DNA from: Monoraphidium neglectum
Lineage: Eukaryota; Chlorophyta; Chlorophyceae; Sphaeropleales; Selenastraceae
Direction of reading: 5' to 3'
Assembly: GCF_000611645.1 (NCBI RefSeq)
Contig: NW_014013541.1
Location: 1-44,313, forward strand
DNA: 44,313 nucleotides
The translations under genes were made by a program, and so were the position numbers. The notes beneath the pieces are model-generated. The model was given only the letters and a program-made list of their open reading frames with translations. It was not told where the DNA came from and did not search any database. Each line of letters begins with the position of its first letter. The first letter of the stretch is position 1. Of the stretch, positions 1 to 12,121 are shown in pieces.

Positions 1-71
1 CCCCCCACTCACGGGACCCCCCCTCCCTGCTGCCTCTTCCCCTTCCGCCCCCCCTCCTCCTCCGGCCCCAG

Positions 72-420
72 GCCAAGGTCAGCAGCGACAAGGCGATCTA
101 CCGCCTGGTTGGCATCGACCTCTTCCGCACAGACCAGAAGGCCTTCCACCTCGCCCGCCTCGTGGGCCTGCCGCCCGCGCGCGACCCCGTGATGGTTGGG
201 GACACGCCGCTGCCGCCCCTGCTGGTGTTCAACGTGCAGATGCCGCAATACCCGGCGGCGTTCTGGGGGGCGAGCGACGGGCCGGGGCAGAGCATCGTGT
301 ACTACTTTGCGCTGCCAGAGGTGGGGGCGGGGGTGGGGACGTGCGTGTGGGGGCGCGTGTGTGTGCGTGTGTGCGTGTATGTGTGTGTGTGTGTATGAGT
401 GAAAGAGGGAAAGAGAGGGA

Positions 421-458
<38 letters not shown>

Positions 459-2243
459 GTGAGTGTGTATGTGTGTGTGTCTAGGATGCGCATTGTGGAG
501 AGGGTGATGAGGTCGAGGGTGTCGTGATGAGGTTGGGCGGTCAGGAAACACAAGGGGCATGAACCACTCCGGGGCCGCCTGGTCGTTGTGTTGGTGCTAC
601 CCGGACAGGTGCGCTGAACAACTAGCAGCGCAGCAACAGCAGGTGGCGGTGCTGTGACGACCACCTCCTGCCTAGGGCTCACCAACGCTCCCGACCCTCA
701 GCAAATGTCGTGCACACACGCGCAAAACCACACGCTCCCCAAAAGTGACACACACACACACACACACACGCGCGTGCGCATGCAGGCACGCACGCATACA
801 CACACACATGCACACACGCGCGCAACACTATACACCCCTCTCCCAGGACTTTGACCCCGAAACCTTTCAGAACCGCGCCGCCCTCGGCCTGCTGCAGCGC
901 TTTGTCTCCAACGGCCGCGAGTCGGACGGCAGCCCCACCCGCGAGCGCCTCAAGATGATCGTGCGCTGCTGCAACGCGGAGGAGTGGGCGGCCGCAGCGC
1001 CGCTGAACTCCGCAGAATATAAACTGCTGGTCAACTACAACGAGAAGCCGGTGCTGACGCGGCCGCAGGTGCGAGGCCGCCGCCCCGCAGGGGCCTGCCT
1101 GGCCTGGGTTCTGGAGGGGCCGTCATGGGGGTTTGTCGGCTTCGCCGCATGCTTTTGCGGCTGGCGGCCGTGCCGATCCCGTACGCACGGGGCGGGGACC
1201 CCGTTCGTGCGGGGCAGAGGCGCTGCTCGAGGCCCGCCCTCAGGTGCGCGCGCATGAACCCGCAACTCGAGCCCTTCTCAGCCCACGCACGCGTTCCCAC
1301 CCTCCCTCCAATCCCATTCGTCGACGCTCACCTCCACCCCACAAACCACTCGCATACCCGCCCCTTGCATGCACGTCAAAACCAACCCTAAACCCTACAC
1401 CATGCATGCACGCACTTACATACTACTTAAATGGGTGCTTCACCTGTGCCTGAAATCATGCGTCAACCCAAACCCTGAACCCTGCACCCCCAGCACTTCT
1501 TCTACGTGGGCCCAAACTATCTGGAGGTTGACATGGACGTGCACTCTTATGCCTACCTGGCGCGCAAGGCGCTCAACAGCTACCACAGCCGCCTCAAGAG
1601 CGTGGTCTGGGAGAACGCGTTTGTGCTGCAGGTGGGGGGCCGGAGCCACCGAAAGGAGATCAGGGTTGCAAGACGGGAGGGGGGAGCGGGCGGCGGCGGG
1701 GGCTGTGACGCTTGCAGGCAGGGTAAGGCTCGTGCTGGCGGCACCGCGCCCTTGCGTGCTCGGCCGGATATGCTCGCGTCAGCCGCCGACGCGCCCCGGC
1801 GCCGCCGCTTCGCGGCTTCGTCCTCCCGGCCCCGGCAGGGCAACGCGTCGGAGGAGCTGCCGGAGCAGGTCCTGGGCTGCGGCCGCATCTACCGCACCGA
1901 TTTTGAGGGGGCGCGCGCCCTCAACGACCTAGGGGCCGTTAGCGAAGTCCACAGCCGCGCGCCGAGCGCCCTCGCGCCGGAGAGCCTCGCGTTTGGGTCC
2001 GCCGGCACCAGCAGGGTGGCGTCGCCGCCCGCGGAGCCCGCCGCGGCGGATGCGGCGGACGCGGCGGGGGCGCGGCTGGCGGCGGCGGCTGCGGGTGGGG
2101 GCTCAGGCGGGGACGGCGGCGGCGCGTCGGCGGCGGTAGCGGTGGCGGCGGCCGCGGGGGTGACGGCGGCGCGGCTGGCGGCGGCTGCGGAGGCGGGGGT
2201 CAAGGCGGCGCCAGTAGCAGTGGTGGCGGAGGCTGGCGGCTGA
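72..2243 (+). CDS. EDR2 C-terminal domain (DUF1336) protein, 3' part
   Basis: Four exons are visible: 72-320, 847-1068, 1494-1631 and 1839-2243. All junctions are phase 0 and GT-AG. Together they encode 337 residues with a TGA stop; the 5' part lies before the window, and bases 1-71 read as the end of an intron. The order of motifs matches the plant ENHANCED DISEASE RESISTANCE 2 C-terminal domain: VGIDLF, then PPLLVFNVQMP, LLQRFVSNG, RLKMIV, NYLEVDMDVHSYAYLARKAL and EELPEQVLGCGRIYR. In plants this domain follows PH and START lipid-binding modules in proteins linked to membrane lipid signalling and cell death; whether those modules precede it here cannot be seen. After the domain the protein ends in about 100 residues of Ala/Gly-rich low complexity, which is unusual. 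Family call is strong; exact role is inference. Confidence 0.9.
341..825. repeat. TG/GA tract and CA tract at opposite ends of one intron
   Basis: Inside the 321-846 intron of the EDR2-type gene there is a (GT)n run at about 357-396, a (GA)n run at about 404-455 and more GT at about 462-481. A (CA)n-rich run follows at about 748-825. On the transcript the GU and CA tracts are complementary. Confidence 0.9.
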
Positions 2244-3377
2244 CGCGGCCCATGTATCTGGCGGCTTGATTCCTTTGCACTCAGAATTTCGAGCCAGAGT
2301 TAGGTGCGGCACGCAGACCGAGGCCTTAGTCACAGCCAACAGGATATCCGAGCTCTTGAGGCAGGGGCGCGTGGCGCTGCCGAGAGCGCGCCGCTGCAGC
2401 ACAATCTCCACCCGATTCCTTTCCCGTTTCCCATTTTTGTTGCCCGGAGGACGCGCGGCGTCCGCTTGGGGCACTGCCGCAGGGCCACACCCCGCTACGT
2501 GCTGGCCGCTCCGTTCGCCGCGCGCTGCGTGGCGTGGGTGCAGGAGCGTGCGGCGCCCTGATCCCACTGTATTGTACCCGCCGCTATAGTCGTCAAATGT
2601 GGCGCCCTTCCGCGAACCCCTTGCGGAAAACCACAGTGCTGCGCCCGCTTCGCAACCTTAGGGTTCTTTTGAAAGCCCCGCGCTGCCAGTGTCCCTGGAA
2701 CTGGGGTCGTCAGCGGTGAGTGTGGGCGGCGCCCCCAGAGTTGTGTCCGCCCCTCGATGACCTCGCATCCCCCTTGACCAATGGCTCCTGCGCACGTTGT
2801 CCGCGGCCGCAGCCCGATTATTGCTGTGGTCTAGTGGCCGATGCACTTTGTTGGGTGCCTCCAGTAACGGGGCTTTTGAGTGCACAATGGATGTATTGGG
2901 GTTTCGGCAGTCCTAGGGGTGGCTGCGCCCTGCGTGTGCTCTGCATGCTAATGCACGTGGCTGGATCACCAACATGTCTCTGGTGGGTCGCAGGGCAGGC
3001 AGGCAGCACAGGACTGGAACAAATGGCTGCAGCAAGCACGCCGGGCATGCAAGGAACAGCAGCGCTGAGCGCGCGTGGTGCCCTCCTTTCAAGGGCTGGC
3101 TGGCAGACACCGGCCAGTGTAAACACAGGCTGCACCGCACACCCTTTTTTGTGGATACAACGTTTGCCCTCGTTTACATCTCTACATCCAGCTCGCATAG
3201 CTCATTGGCAAAACCTGAAGCACGCTAGTACCGTACCGTCCTAGAGCACTCAGCTGGCGGATTGCCCCCAGCTTTCTTCTGGAGTCAGCATCACGATAGG
3301 TCCTGTTCGTTCGTGGAGCCAGCCGGTCGCAGCCCGTAGGGGTGATCTGGTGAAGGACCCCTGCTAGCTAGGCCAGG
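2244..3377. other. 3' untranslated and intergenic stretch
   Basis: No convincing gene is seen. Open frames here are short and have no recognisable family pattern. The first TGTAA motif on the plus strand after the EDR2-type stop is at 3118-3122, so most of this stretch may be a long 3' UTR. Confidence 0.5.
3118..3122 (+). terminator. TGTAA poly(A) signal candidate for the EDR2-type gene
   Basis: TGTAA is the usual green-algal polyadenylation motif. This copy lies about 875 nt after the stop at 2243, which is distant, so the assignment is tentative. Confidence 0.35.
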
Positions 3378-3596
3378 ATGGCGGTGGCCCCGGTGTTGGG
3401 AGCCCTCTTCGGCTTTGGCGTCACCGTCTTCAAGAACTCGCTGAGCTACCTGCCGTGGTACCGCAAGCCGTGGGAGCATGTAATCAGCGGCACCGCCGGC
3501 GCGTACGCATTCACTTGGGTTGCTGCAAAGGAGGACGAGATGGTCAAGCAGCTCGAGGAGTACTACGAGCGCGCTGCCGCCAAGCAGGAAAAATGA
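3378..3596 (+). CDS. small membrane protein, 72 aa, possibly mitochondrial respiratory accessory subunit
   Basis: A single-exon frame of 72 residues. The ATG is the first after an in-frame TAG at 3369-3371, which fixes the start. The chain has a hydrophobic N-terminus (residues about 3-19), a WYRKPWEH motif, a second hydrophobic stretch (about 34-50) and a charged C-terminal helix rich in Glu and Lys. Size, layout and codon use resemble the small single-helix accessory subunits of mitochondrial complex I (an NDUFB1-like shape), but I cannot match it to a specific subunit. A TGTAA motif 345 nt downstream supports it as a transcribed gene. It converges with the minus-strand fasciclin gene. Reality of the gene is fairly likely; function is a guess. 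Confidence 0.6.
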   Translation: MAVAPVLGALFGFGVTVFKNSLSYLPWYRKPWEHVISGTAGAYAFTWVAAKEDEMVKQLEEYYERAAAKQEK

Positions 3597-3940
3597 GGCG
3601 TGCGGCGACGGCGTGGCTTTCGCCGCCGCAGCGGAATCCAGCATAGCAGACACGGCGCTCGCAGGGGCGGCGCTGCGCTTGTGCGCGCCTGCATCCCAGC
3701 GACGGCGATGAGTGGCGCCGGCGTCAAGCAACGGCGGCGACAGCTATGAACGGATTGCCGTGTCTTTTTTCACTCGCACCCACGGCATGTTGTGCAAGGC
3801 AAGGTTGCCATCCACACATTGTGCACCCAGCTTGATTTGACTCGATGCAGCTTTCTCAGATTGACCTGGGCATTCGGTTGCTGTGCAGCGCCTGAGTCAG
3901 CAACTCCTTCCAGGGATTGTATCACCTTCATCAAATCTTT

Positions 3941-3945
3941 TGTAA
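3941..3945 (+). terminator. TGTAA poly(A) signal for the 72-aa protein gene
   Basis: Plus-strand TGTAA 345 nt after the stop at 3596. It lies only about 55 bp from the opposing signal of the convergent fasciclin gene. Confidence 0.6.
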
Positions 3946-4000
3946 CCGTCTTTGCTTGCAGCTGTCCCTCGTTTTTTGTCAGAGCTCACACAATGCCGCA

Positions 4001-4005
4001 TTACA
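4001..4005 (-). terminator. TGTAA poly(A) signal for the fasciclin gene
   Basis: TTACA on the plus strand, i.e. TGTAA on the minus strand, about 345 nt after the fasciclin stop at 4351-4353. Confidence 0.6.
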
Positions 4006-4350
4006 GAGCGCGCAGCAAGCATCGCCACACTAATTTTGCAGGCAGCGGCGGCCCAAACGCGCGACCCCGCCAAATGTGCAGCAAGTCAAGGGGGGATGGC
4101 AACGGTGTCAAGCTTGAGGGTCACTGCACGGAACAAGGCAAATCGAGCGTGAGGGATGCAACAGGCAGGTGGCCTGTTCTGTGCCGAAGCAGACGTGCTT
4201 TTCTGTGGGGTTTTATGCCGTCTCCAAGTAAATGCCATCAACAGTCTTCCGCAAGTCATAAGTGTGGTCAGAGTCAATTGATTCCAGGGGAATGTAGTGT
4301 CAAAACTGCACAAGCGATACTGTGTCGCTTGCGCCCGCCCCCGGGCGAGG

Positions 4351-7300
4351 TCAAAGCGCAACGGCAGCGGCGGCCGCCGCCACCACAGCCGCCACGACCG
4401 CGGCCCGCGCCGCCCGCGCCGCGCCCGCGCCGTTCTGCGGCGCCGTGCCGTTGCCCGCCGCCCCCGCGCCCTCGGCGGCCGAGGGCTCGGCTTTCAAAAC
4501 AGGAAACTCGCAGCCCTGCGGGACCGCATCGATGAAGAGCACCGCGCCTCCGCCGCACGTCTGCTCCCACCCGACCACCCCAATCTTTCGCTTGGACGCC
4601 AGGCCGTCAAGGACGGCTAGGCCCGGCGGCAGCGCCGGGGCCGCCGCGACGGCCTGCAGCTTGCGGCGGGTCGCGGCGGGCGCCGCCGCGGCCGCAGTGG
4701 CGGCTGCGGGGCCCGCGGACGCGAGGGTCAGGGCGAATTGGCCGCCGTTTGGGCAGAGCTTGGACTTGGCGGCGTCGGGGAGCTTGGTGGCCAGTGTGAT
4801 CTTCTGGGTGGGATCTATTGGATTGAGGGCGGGTCGGGGCGGGAATGGGTCGGGGCGCAAAAGGGGTCAAGAGCACGCTGCTGAGCAGACTTGCGGCTCG
4901 GCACGGGCTGAACGGGTGACAGGCAGCGAGGCAGCTGGCGCGCGGCGCAGCCAGCCCTGCCGACGCTTCCCATGACTGGCCAGCTGACTCATCAGTCCTT
5001 CGCTCCTTCAAGTGATTGGGACGTCCTCCCTTTGGAGTCTGAAGGACTGTATGTGCTGTGCGCTCCATGCGCTCTGACTGCACGCACCGTACAAGCCACG
5101 CAGAGCAGCGCTGCTCGCCGCCTCTGTTGGTGCACGCCCGTCCTGGCCAGGCTCGCCTCAATCCCCTCCCACCATGCGGTCCCGTACTCTGTTGTTGGAT
5201 AACCATCCGCCCGTCTCACCAGCCAGTATCTTGGCCACATCGGTACCCCATTGGTTCACGGCCACCAGCGACTTGAAGATGGCGTCGTACAGGGAGTCGT
5301 CTACGCTGATGTCAGCGCGTGCGGCAGCCTTCAAGAACGCCGTCCAGGCGGCCTGGCTGGGGACCAAAATGACTTGGGTGCTGTTCGGAGGGGCCTGTGT
5401 ACCGTGCGGAGCGTTGGAAAACGCGGATGTTGGCCGGGTTGCATGAGGGAATAGGCCTGACGATCACCACTGGCGTGCGGGCTGGCGGGTGAGTGAGCAA
5501 GAGTCCAATCATGGTCAGGGCATGTGCTGTTCAACATCAATTACGATTGGACTTATTGTGCGAGCCGCTGCGTGTTGGATGCAGCATGTCAGGGTCATGT
5601 AGCAGCAAGATAAAGGCTGGCACCAGCACCAGTCCTGGCTGGTGGCACGTGTGTGACGCACAAACAGTCGCAAGCAAACACAGCCAAAATCAGCTGACGC
5701 CCATCCCACCTGCTTGACTGTGTCGGCTGCGCTGGTTAGGAAGCTCTGCAGCTGAGGGCTGTCAGCGATCGCAGCCGTGTTGCGGCCTGCACCGTAGCCA
5801 TCGCTGGCGGCACTGCCCTCCAGCAGCTGCTCAAACGTGGCGCAGCAGGGCTGCAGCAGAGCGTCGATCGGCACGATTGTGGAGTGGCAGGCTGCAGGGG
5901 CGGTTGCAGTGGTGGACGAGGCTAATGACTTGATGAGATGCAAGTGGTGCACGTGAACTGGGGCAAATGGCTTTGGAATAACCGCGCCGGGATGAAATTT
6001 CAGGCTGCGCAGCTGCCGGTCGCAAGAGTGACTTGCCCCAAGGGCGCATTACCATCACGCGACGCACCGCACCCTGATGCAATGCACGACTGCACCTCCC
6101 GCCAGCCTACACGCACCTTCAACAACAGCACCTGTGCGTGCTATGCCACGCCCGCCGCGCACGAGGTTGTCCGCGCCCCACGACGGCCCCACGCCCGCGC
6201 CGCAGCCAGCGTCGCCCTTCATAAGCGTGGGCGCCAGCTTCTCAGCGGTTGCCCTGGTTGGTTGCTTGAGCGCCTGACCAGAAGCTATGTGGTAGCCGAG
6301 AATCTGCTTCAAAAGGGTCTTGTTGGAGGCAAACAGGTGGTCATACTTGAAGGCTCCAGAATTGGCAGAAGCCTCGATCGCAGCGTCCGAGGGAGCAAGC
6401 ACCGTGAACGAGGTTGCGGTCTTGTCAACCGCGGGCAGCAGGCCCGCGGCAATGAGCAGCTGCAGGAAGTTGGTGCGCCCGCCGGCGGCAAGCATGTGCG
6501 ACACGGAGCGGTCGGCGTTGCGCGTGCAGCCGGCCTGGGAGGGGTTGTTGGCCTCGGCGGCGAGCGCGGCGAGGCTGTTGCAGGGCATTGGGATTGCGTT
6601 GACCTGCGGGGCACGGGACGGAGGGTGGGGGTGGGCGCTCGTCAGACGCCAGACTGGACCGTGGGAGCCAGCGCTGCTGAGATACCCAGTACCTCTCAGT
6701 GTTCCTCTTTGACGGGCGCAATCAAGCTGCAGAACAATGCACCCATTTCCCTGGGACCTTGTAGATGGTAAGGCCAGGGCAGGTGCCCTTGAGTGGCTCC
6801 ACGGGGTCCACCAGCTGGGCGAAGGCCTCCTCTTTCTGCTGGCTGCCGCCGTGCTCCACAAACACGCCGCTCGCGTTGCGGCGCAGCGACATGCCATAGC
6901 CGACGCTGCCGGGCTTCTCCGGCAGCGAGCAGCGCCAGCGGGCCTGGCGTATTGAGGGGAGGTTTCATGGGGGTGCATGGAACTTGGTGCGTGGTTTGTG
7001 CGGTCAAACGGCCCTTAACATTTGCAACACAGCTGCCTTGATAGTGCTGCTGACGAGTTGTACAACCAATGTTGCTGCGCCCGCCCGCTGCAATGCAACC
7101 ACGACTGCACAGCCCGCTGCACAGCTGCCAATTGTGGCCGTTGTGTGCAAAGCAGCCGCCTTCAGTGTCCCGCACCTCTGTCTCAATCTTGGTGGGGAAC
7201 CCTGTCAAGGGCAAGGCTGAGGGATCGACATCGCTGCCCTGCGCCAGCCAGTACAGCATGAGGCCGCCAGTCATGGCGGTGGCTGTGATGTTGTCGCCTA

Positions 7301-8042
7301 CGTATGCAGGAGGGCGCCAGGAGGGCTCTTCAACTGTATCAAGCGCAGAAGAGCGGTGGACGCCTCTCACATGACGAGGTGCTCATGCATGAAGTTTACG
7401 GGCGCTTACCCTTGAGGTTTACATTCTGCATGACAGCGGTGTCCTCCAGGCCCTTCCACGCCTCCTCGGTGGGGATCAGCATGAGCCCCTGCACTTGTGT
7501 GGGCGCGTGATGCATCGCGCACATGATCCAGTCCGCTTCTGCTACGGCGGCGGCGAACCGCAAGTGGATTTTCCCCCGTGCCTTGTGTCAGGCCCGCCAG
7601 CTGCTTGCCAGCATCCGCGTCACATTCCAGGCGCCCCCAACGCTTGGTACTTGCCTTAAGATCCGGGTTGCCATAGATGCGCTCGAACACGGGGCTAAGC
7701 TTCAAGCCAGGCAATTCCTTGGGCAGAACATCGGCGACCGTGCGGCACGCGTGCGCGCCAGCTGCTAAGCCTGTGTTTGCGACCGTGCGCAAGGAAGGGT
7801 TCACCATTTGGGTCACAGCGGGACCAGCAGCCATGCCCCTAGCTATGCGAAATCGCCGTGCAGAAAAAAATCAACCTTTGCAGAGTTGTACTTGCGGAGT
7901 TCGCTGGTCAAAGCAGATGCGACACAATGGTGGTAGCTGCAGCGGGGCCCCAGTGGCCAGCTGAGCACCGTCATGGGGCCAGTCATGATCCAGTCAGTGT
8001 GGCTCGCCCACCTAGCAGCAGTAAGGCAGCAAGGAGCTTCAT
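4351..8042 (-). CDS. fasciclin (FAS1) repeat protein, secreted and probably GPI-anchored
   Basis: Nine exons on the minus strand: 8012-8042, 7655-7842, 7410-7488, 7176-7297, 6758-6943, 6117-6603, 5710-5921, 5220-5394 and 4351-4814. Phases agree throughout, giving 647 residues. The start MKLLAALLLLARG is a signal peptide split by intron 1. Three FAS1-type domains follow (about residues 15-210, 210-390 and 390-590). The middle one is clearest, with SFTVLAPSDAAIE and ILGYHIASGQAL; the third ends GGAVLFIDAVP. The last ~23 residues are an Ala/Val hydrophobic tail after a small-residue stretch, typical of a GPI-anchor signal. FAS1 proteins such as Volvox algal-CAM act in adhesion and extracellular matrix. 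The intron at 7489-7654 fits best with a GC donor (AAG then GCAAGT); a GT donor four bases on (exon edge 7651, acceptor edge 7493) is also in frame. Confidence 0.9.
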
Positions 8043-8339
8043 TCTCCCCGCACGCTGGCTCTCAGCAAGGAGAATCGGCTTGCGTGTTGACCCGCAATGA
8101 ACAACCGTCGATGCGCTGCTCGTGCTTCACGCAGTCTGATACTTCATACGAGGGTTAGAAGGCGTACAAGCGATCATATACAGCCTTTTTTATGCATTCA
8201 ACACTTCAGACAAGTTTCAAAGTCGGGCCTCCGGATGATTGCAGGCGGGCGGACAGGAGTGTGCATCAACACGCTGCTGATCGTAGCCATTGTCATTATG
8301 TTCACTCATTTTGTATAATCAGCAAGCATTCAGACCTCC
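8043..8339. promoter_or_regulatory. divergent promoter region
   Basis: The 297 bp between the fasciclin start (minus) and the DUF89 phosphatase start (plus) should hold both promoters and 5' UTRs. It is more AT-rich than its surroundings, but no clear shared element was identified. Confidence 0.45.
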
Positions 8340-10962
8340 ATGTCGCCTGTGGCTGCGTCATTGTCTGCTCCAGGCGAAGCGCAGCTGCTTGACAGGCTGC
8401 CTGTGGTGGAAGGAGATAATGAAGCAAGTTTGGATTACTCTAAACAGGCACATGCTTCCAGCAGTATCGATCCATCCCCTCTTCCGGCCACGAACATATC
8501 GGGGAAGCGCTTTTCGCTTCTGGATGGGGATTATGAAGCGCACACCTTTGATTATACGCTGAGGTTGGCCGCGATGGCGAGCGTGGGGTGACCAGGCATC
8601 GTTCAAGGCATTGTGCTGTGCTGCTGCGCACGCTGCGGTCAGGCGCTGCTTGCGCTGTTCATCTGCCCGCCCGCCCCGTTGCTCAAAGTATCACGGTCTT
8701 ATCGCCGTGGCAAGACCCTGTGGTTTAGCAGATAGCGCCCTGAAAACCGGCACATCGGCTGCCTATGCCAAGCTGCCATAGACTCTATGCAACCTGCCCA
8801 CATCTTTGCGGCGTCACCTGCAGCCAGGGCCCTGTCACCACCCTGCACTGGCTGCGCGTCTTCCGCAAGTCCATCCCAGCCTATGTCAAGGCTGCATCCC
8901 AAGACCCCACCCTGCCCGCGGACGAGCGCGGCGGCGCAGCAGCACGCTTTGCAGACGCGTTTGGATCCGTCTTGGATGCTTTGGAACGCGACCCTGCTGC
9001 GACCTGCGTTGATGGCTTCATCACGCAGCCAATCAACTGCAGCACGCTGTGCCGCATCAGGTGTGCGCGTGCTCTTGCCGGTAGTGCCGGCATGCGGCGG
9101 CACCGGTGGCAGCCGCAGATGCGGTTTGGTAGAGCCGCAAATTGCGGGATAGGGCTGGGTGCCGTATGCGAGGCTGCCAGCTAGGTTAAGCACCCATGTG
9201 AGCCGAGGCAGAAGCAGCAACGTAAAAAGGGACACGAGCAGCAGCAGCGAGCTGGCAGCAGCAATGCGGGCGCCTGGCCGCCCTCCCCCTCCTCTTGACC
9301 TCCAGGACTTGTTGCCCGCGGCCCGCGCAGGGATCATGCGCTGCAGCGGCAGGGGTTCGTTGACATCTTCAAACCCCTGAAAGACGAGGAGAACGGCAAG
9401 GCGCTGGCCCTGCTGCCCGGCGTGCTGCGGGAGCTGGATGGCGTCGCGGATGATGGCGCGCGCTTTGAGATGGCGCTGAGGGGCGTGTTTGCCGGCAACG
9501 GTGCGCTCGGGGCAGCCGGCGGCGGGGCATCGTGTGGAGAGTGGTGGGGCCACATGACTTTAGATAAACAGTGGCAGGCGAGCGGGAAGTACCATGTGGC
9601 GGGCATGGCAACATTTGGCGGGCATCCCTCTGCTCGATCACGCGCGAACGCAGCTTGCGACCCCTGCACCATGCCTCTCAGTTTTTGACATGGGCTGCGC
9701 CGAGACCGCATCGAAGGCGGACGCGGCCGAGGAGGCTGGCGGCAGCGTGGCGAGCGCGTTCGCCTCGACGCGCGACTCGCTGCTGCCTCGGCCCTGGGTG
9801 AGCAAGGGCTTTGTTGGGGGGGCTCACTCACCCGCAATACGACAGCATGTTTAGAGCCAGCACCTGGGCAGGCGCTGTCTATCTGGAGGCCCACGCGGCC
9901 CGCCTGCCGCTGCAACCCTGCCTGCCGCCGCCCATCCCAGGCCGTGGACGGCATGGATGCATTCCTTGCGCGCATGGCGGCGCGGCGTTTGTGTCCCCAC
10001 GTCAAGGCCATCCTGTTCGTGGACAACGCCGGCGCTGACGTGGTGCTGGGGATGATCCCCCTGGCCCGGGAGCTGCTCAAGCGCGGCACGCAGGTGGCTG
10101 TTTCCAAGCAACAGCGGCTGCCTGGGGGCGGCGGGGGGTGGTGCTTGGCGGCGGCGGGCCACGCAGTGCTGTGCCCACGCCCTACGTCAGGGCAATCCCC
10201 TGATCGCGCAGCCATATATGCTGGTAACAAACATAAACACAGACAATCCTGCTCTTGCTGCTCCCTCCTCACCTCCCTTGAGCCTGCCCTGTCCCAGAAT
10301 ACGGATCCAAACTTTACCAGTATTTCGCCCCTCTCGCCTAAACCCCGTGCAGGTGGTGCTGACCGCAAACGCCCTGCCTTCCATCAACGACGTCACCGCC
10401 CCTGAGCTGGCGCCTCTGCTGGCAGCCGCGGCAGAGGGCGACGCCGTGCTGCGGCGCTGCCTGGCAGAAGGGGCGCTGCGTGTGGTGTCGAGTGGCAACG
10501 ACCTGGGGGTTATTGATCTCACTAAGGTGGGCCAGGGTGGCTTGTGCAGGGCAGTCTGACAGGGTTGTGTTGCCTGGCAAGGTTGTGCTGAGGCTGGGGA
10601 ATCATGGGCTGCATGAGCGCCCCGTGGGCTCTGCTATGTTGAATCAAGCACCTTCCTCAGATCCCCGCTGCCTCGCCTGTGCATTTCCATCCCACAACAG
10701 TTTCATACCCTTCCCGCGCACACACCTGCCGCAACTACATGCGCACACACGCCACCCATAGGTGTCCCCCGAGCTTGACGCTGAGGCACGGGGCTGCGAT
10801 CTCGTCATCATCGAGGGCATGGGGCGGGGCATCGAGACCAACCTTTACGCCAAGTTCAGATGCGATGCTGCAAAGCTGGCCATGGTCAAGCACCCCGAGG
10901 TGGCGACGCTGCTCAAGGGGCGGTTGTACGACGTTGTCTGCAAGTTTGACGCAGCTGACTGA
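8340..10962 (+). CDS. DUF89 metal-dependent damage-control phosphatase (PANK4 C-terminal type)
   Basis: Seven exons: 8340-8563, 8824-9060, 9331-9500, 9682-9797, 9941-10093, 10353-10526 and 10762-10962. All are GT-AG and phase-consistent, giving 424 residues. An in-frame TAA at 8316-8318 supports the ATG. Hallmarks of the family appear in order: FVDNAGADVVLG (about residues 275-286, the metal-binding Asp/Asn), ANALPSINDVT, SSGNDLGVIDL (about 347) and IIEGMGRGIETN (about 376-387), then MVKHPEVA and GRLYDVV. The chain aligns end to end with the plant stand-alone DUF89 proteins (Arabidopsis At2g17340 type), related to the phosphatase domain of pantothenate kinase 4. Known members remove phosphate from 4'-phosphopantetheine or its damaged forms in coenzyme A metabolism. 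No kinase domain is fused here. No TGTAA motif was seen in the next kilobase. Confidence 0.94.
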
Positions 10963-12121
10963 GCTGGAGACCTGGGAGTGATAAGGGGCTGGTTGCGGCA
11001 TCGGTCATGCCGTGGTGGTGATGTTTCATATTTTATAAATGTGACCCCGCACATGGGAGCTAGATTTTCAAGAAGAAGAGACGCTTGGCCAACAAGTTTA
11101 GGTACAGTACACGCATTGAACCCCTACCGGAATGCTGAGCTTGCATTCGCGCAGGCAACCCGCCTTGAGTGAGTGCATGGTCCTGGATGAGTGTGTGTTG
11201 CCGGCTTGCTGCGTTGCACAGTGGCAGAACCCTCAACTTCCTGAACGTCCAGAATGAGCATCAAGACTGTCAGCAGGGGTTCTTGCCTATTGCGCGGAGG
11301 AGCTGTGACTGTTCCCCATGTTTGAGCATGACACGTTGACTTCAAGCAGATATTCCCGGCACCTGCCCTGTTACACGACTGTATTGGATCTGCAATTGTT
11401 GACCAGCTTTGTGGTGGCTTTCAAAGCCGGGCAAGATAGTCAACAATTTAGCAAATGGCTGCTGTGAAACCAGTGCCCCTTCCACCGCTGTATGTGCTGG
11501 CGCGGCTTGCATTGCCGTTGCCCTATTTGGCCCCTTGTGCAATCACCACTCCGCTTGGTGGCATTTCGCACAGCATTACAGAGGAGCGGGGCAGCTGCAA
11601 ACACAAAAAGTCTGCCATCAGTCCGGCCCTGCAAAGGTCTCGCTAATCCGAACCAATCTGAGCCAAACTTTGCATGCATACACAAGGTACGAGGTCCATG
11701 CCGTCTCTAAGTTTGGCCACTGCATTCAAACTTCTCTTCAAGGCTGTCCAAGGTGGGCAAACGGCTGCACCATCAATCGCCGGAAGCGCGTTGCATACGC
11801 AGCGGGTTGCACCCCCTCGTTTTATCATGTACCATATATTCCATAGCTTGATGTTTCATAATGTTCCCAACTCAAATGTATGGATTCACGGACGAACCTG
11901 GGGCCGTCAGCTGCCTGGGACGGGCTGTCGACAGCAGCCATGTTTGAAGCGATCTGACGACTCCTCTGCATCCTCGATGATGATGTGATCAATGAATTAG
12001 GCTTCAAAAAACATTCGCGTGAAGGAAAATAGTTAACCGTCTCTGAAGATCACAACATTCCTAGGTGCTACAGACTCGTTGTTCTCACAGCCAAGCCAAC
12101 CAAGGCGTTGACGAGTTTGTT
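10963..12121. other. intergenic stretch with an inverted repeat
   Basis: No coding pattern was recognised on either strand. Perfect 10-bp arms at 11394-11403 and 11439-11448 flank a smaller palindrome at 11416-11428. A minus-strand TGTAA lies at 11371-11375 with no gene seen that would use it. Early exons of the next gene could be hidden here. Confidence 0.4.

Noticed and set aside
4274..4620. Plus-strand and alternate-frame Arg/Ala-rich frames over the fasciclin last exon
   Set aside because: High-GC shadow frames of the exon encoding the GPI-type tail.
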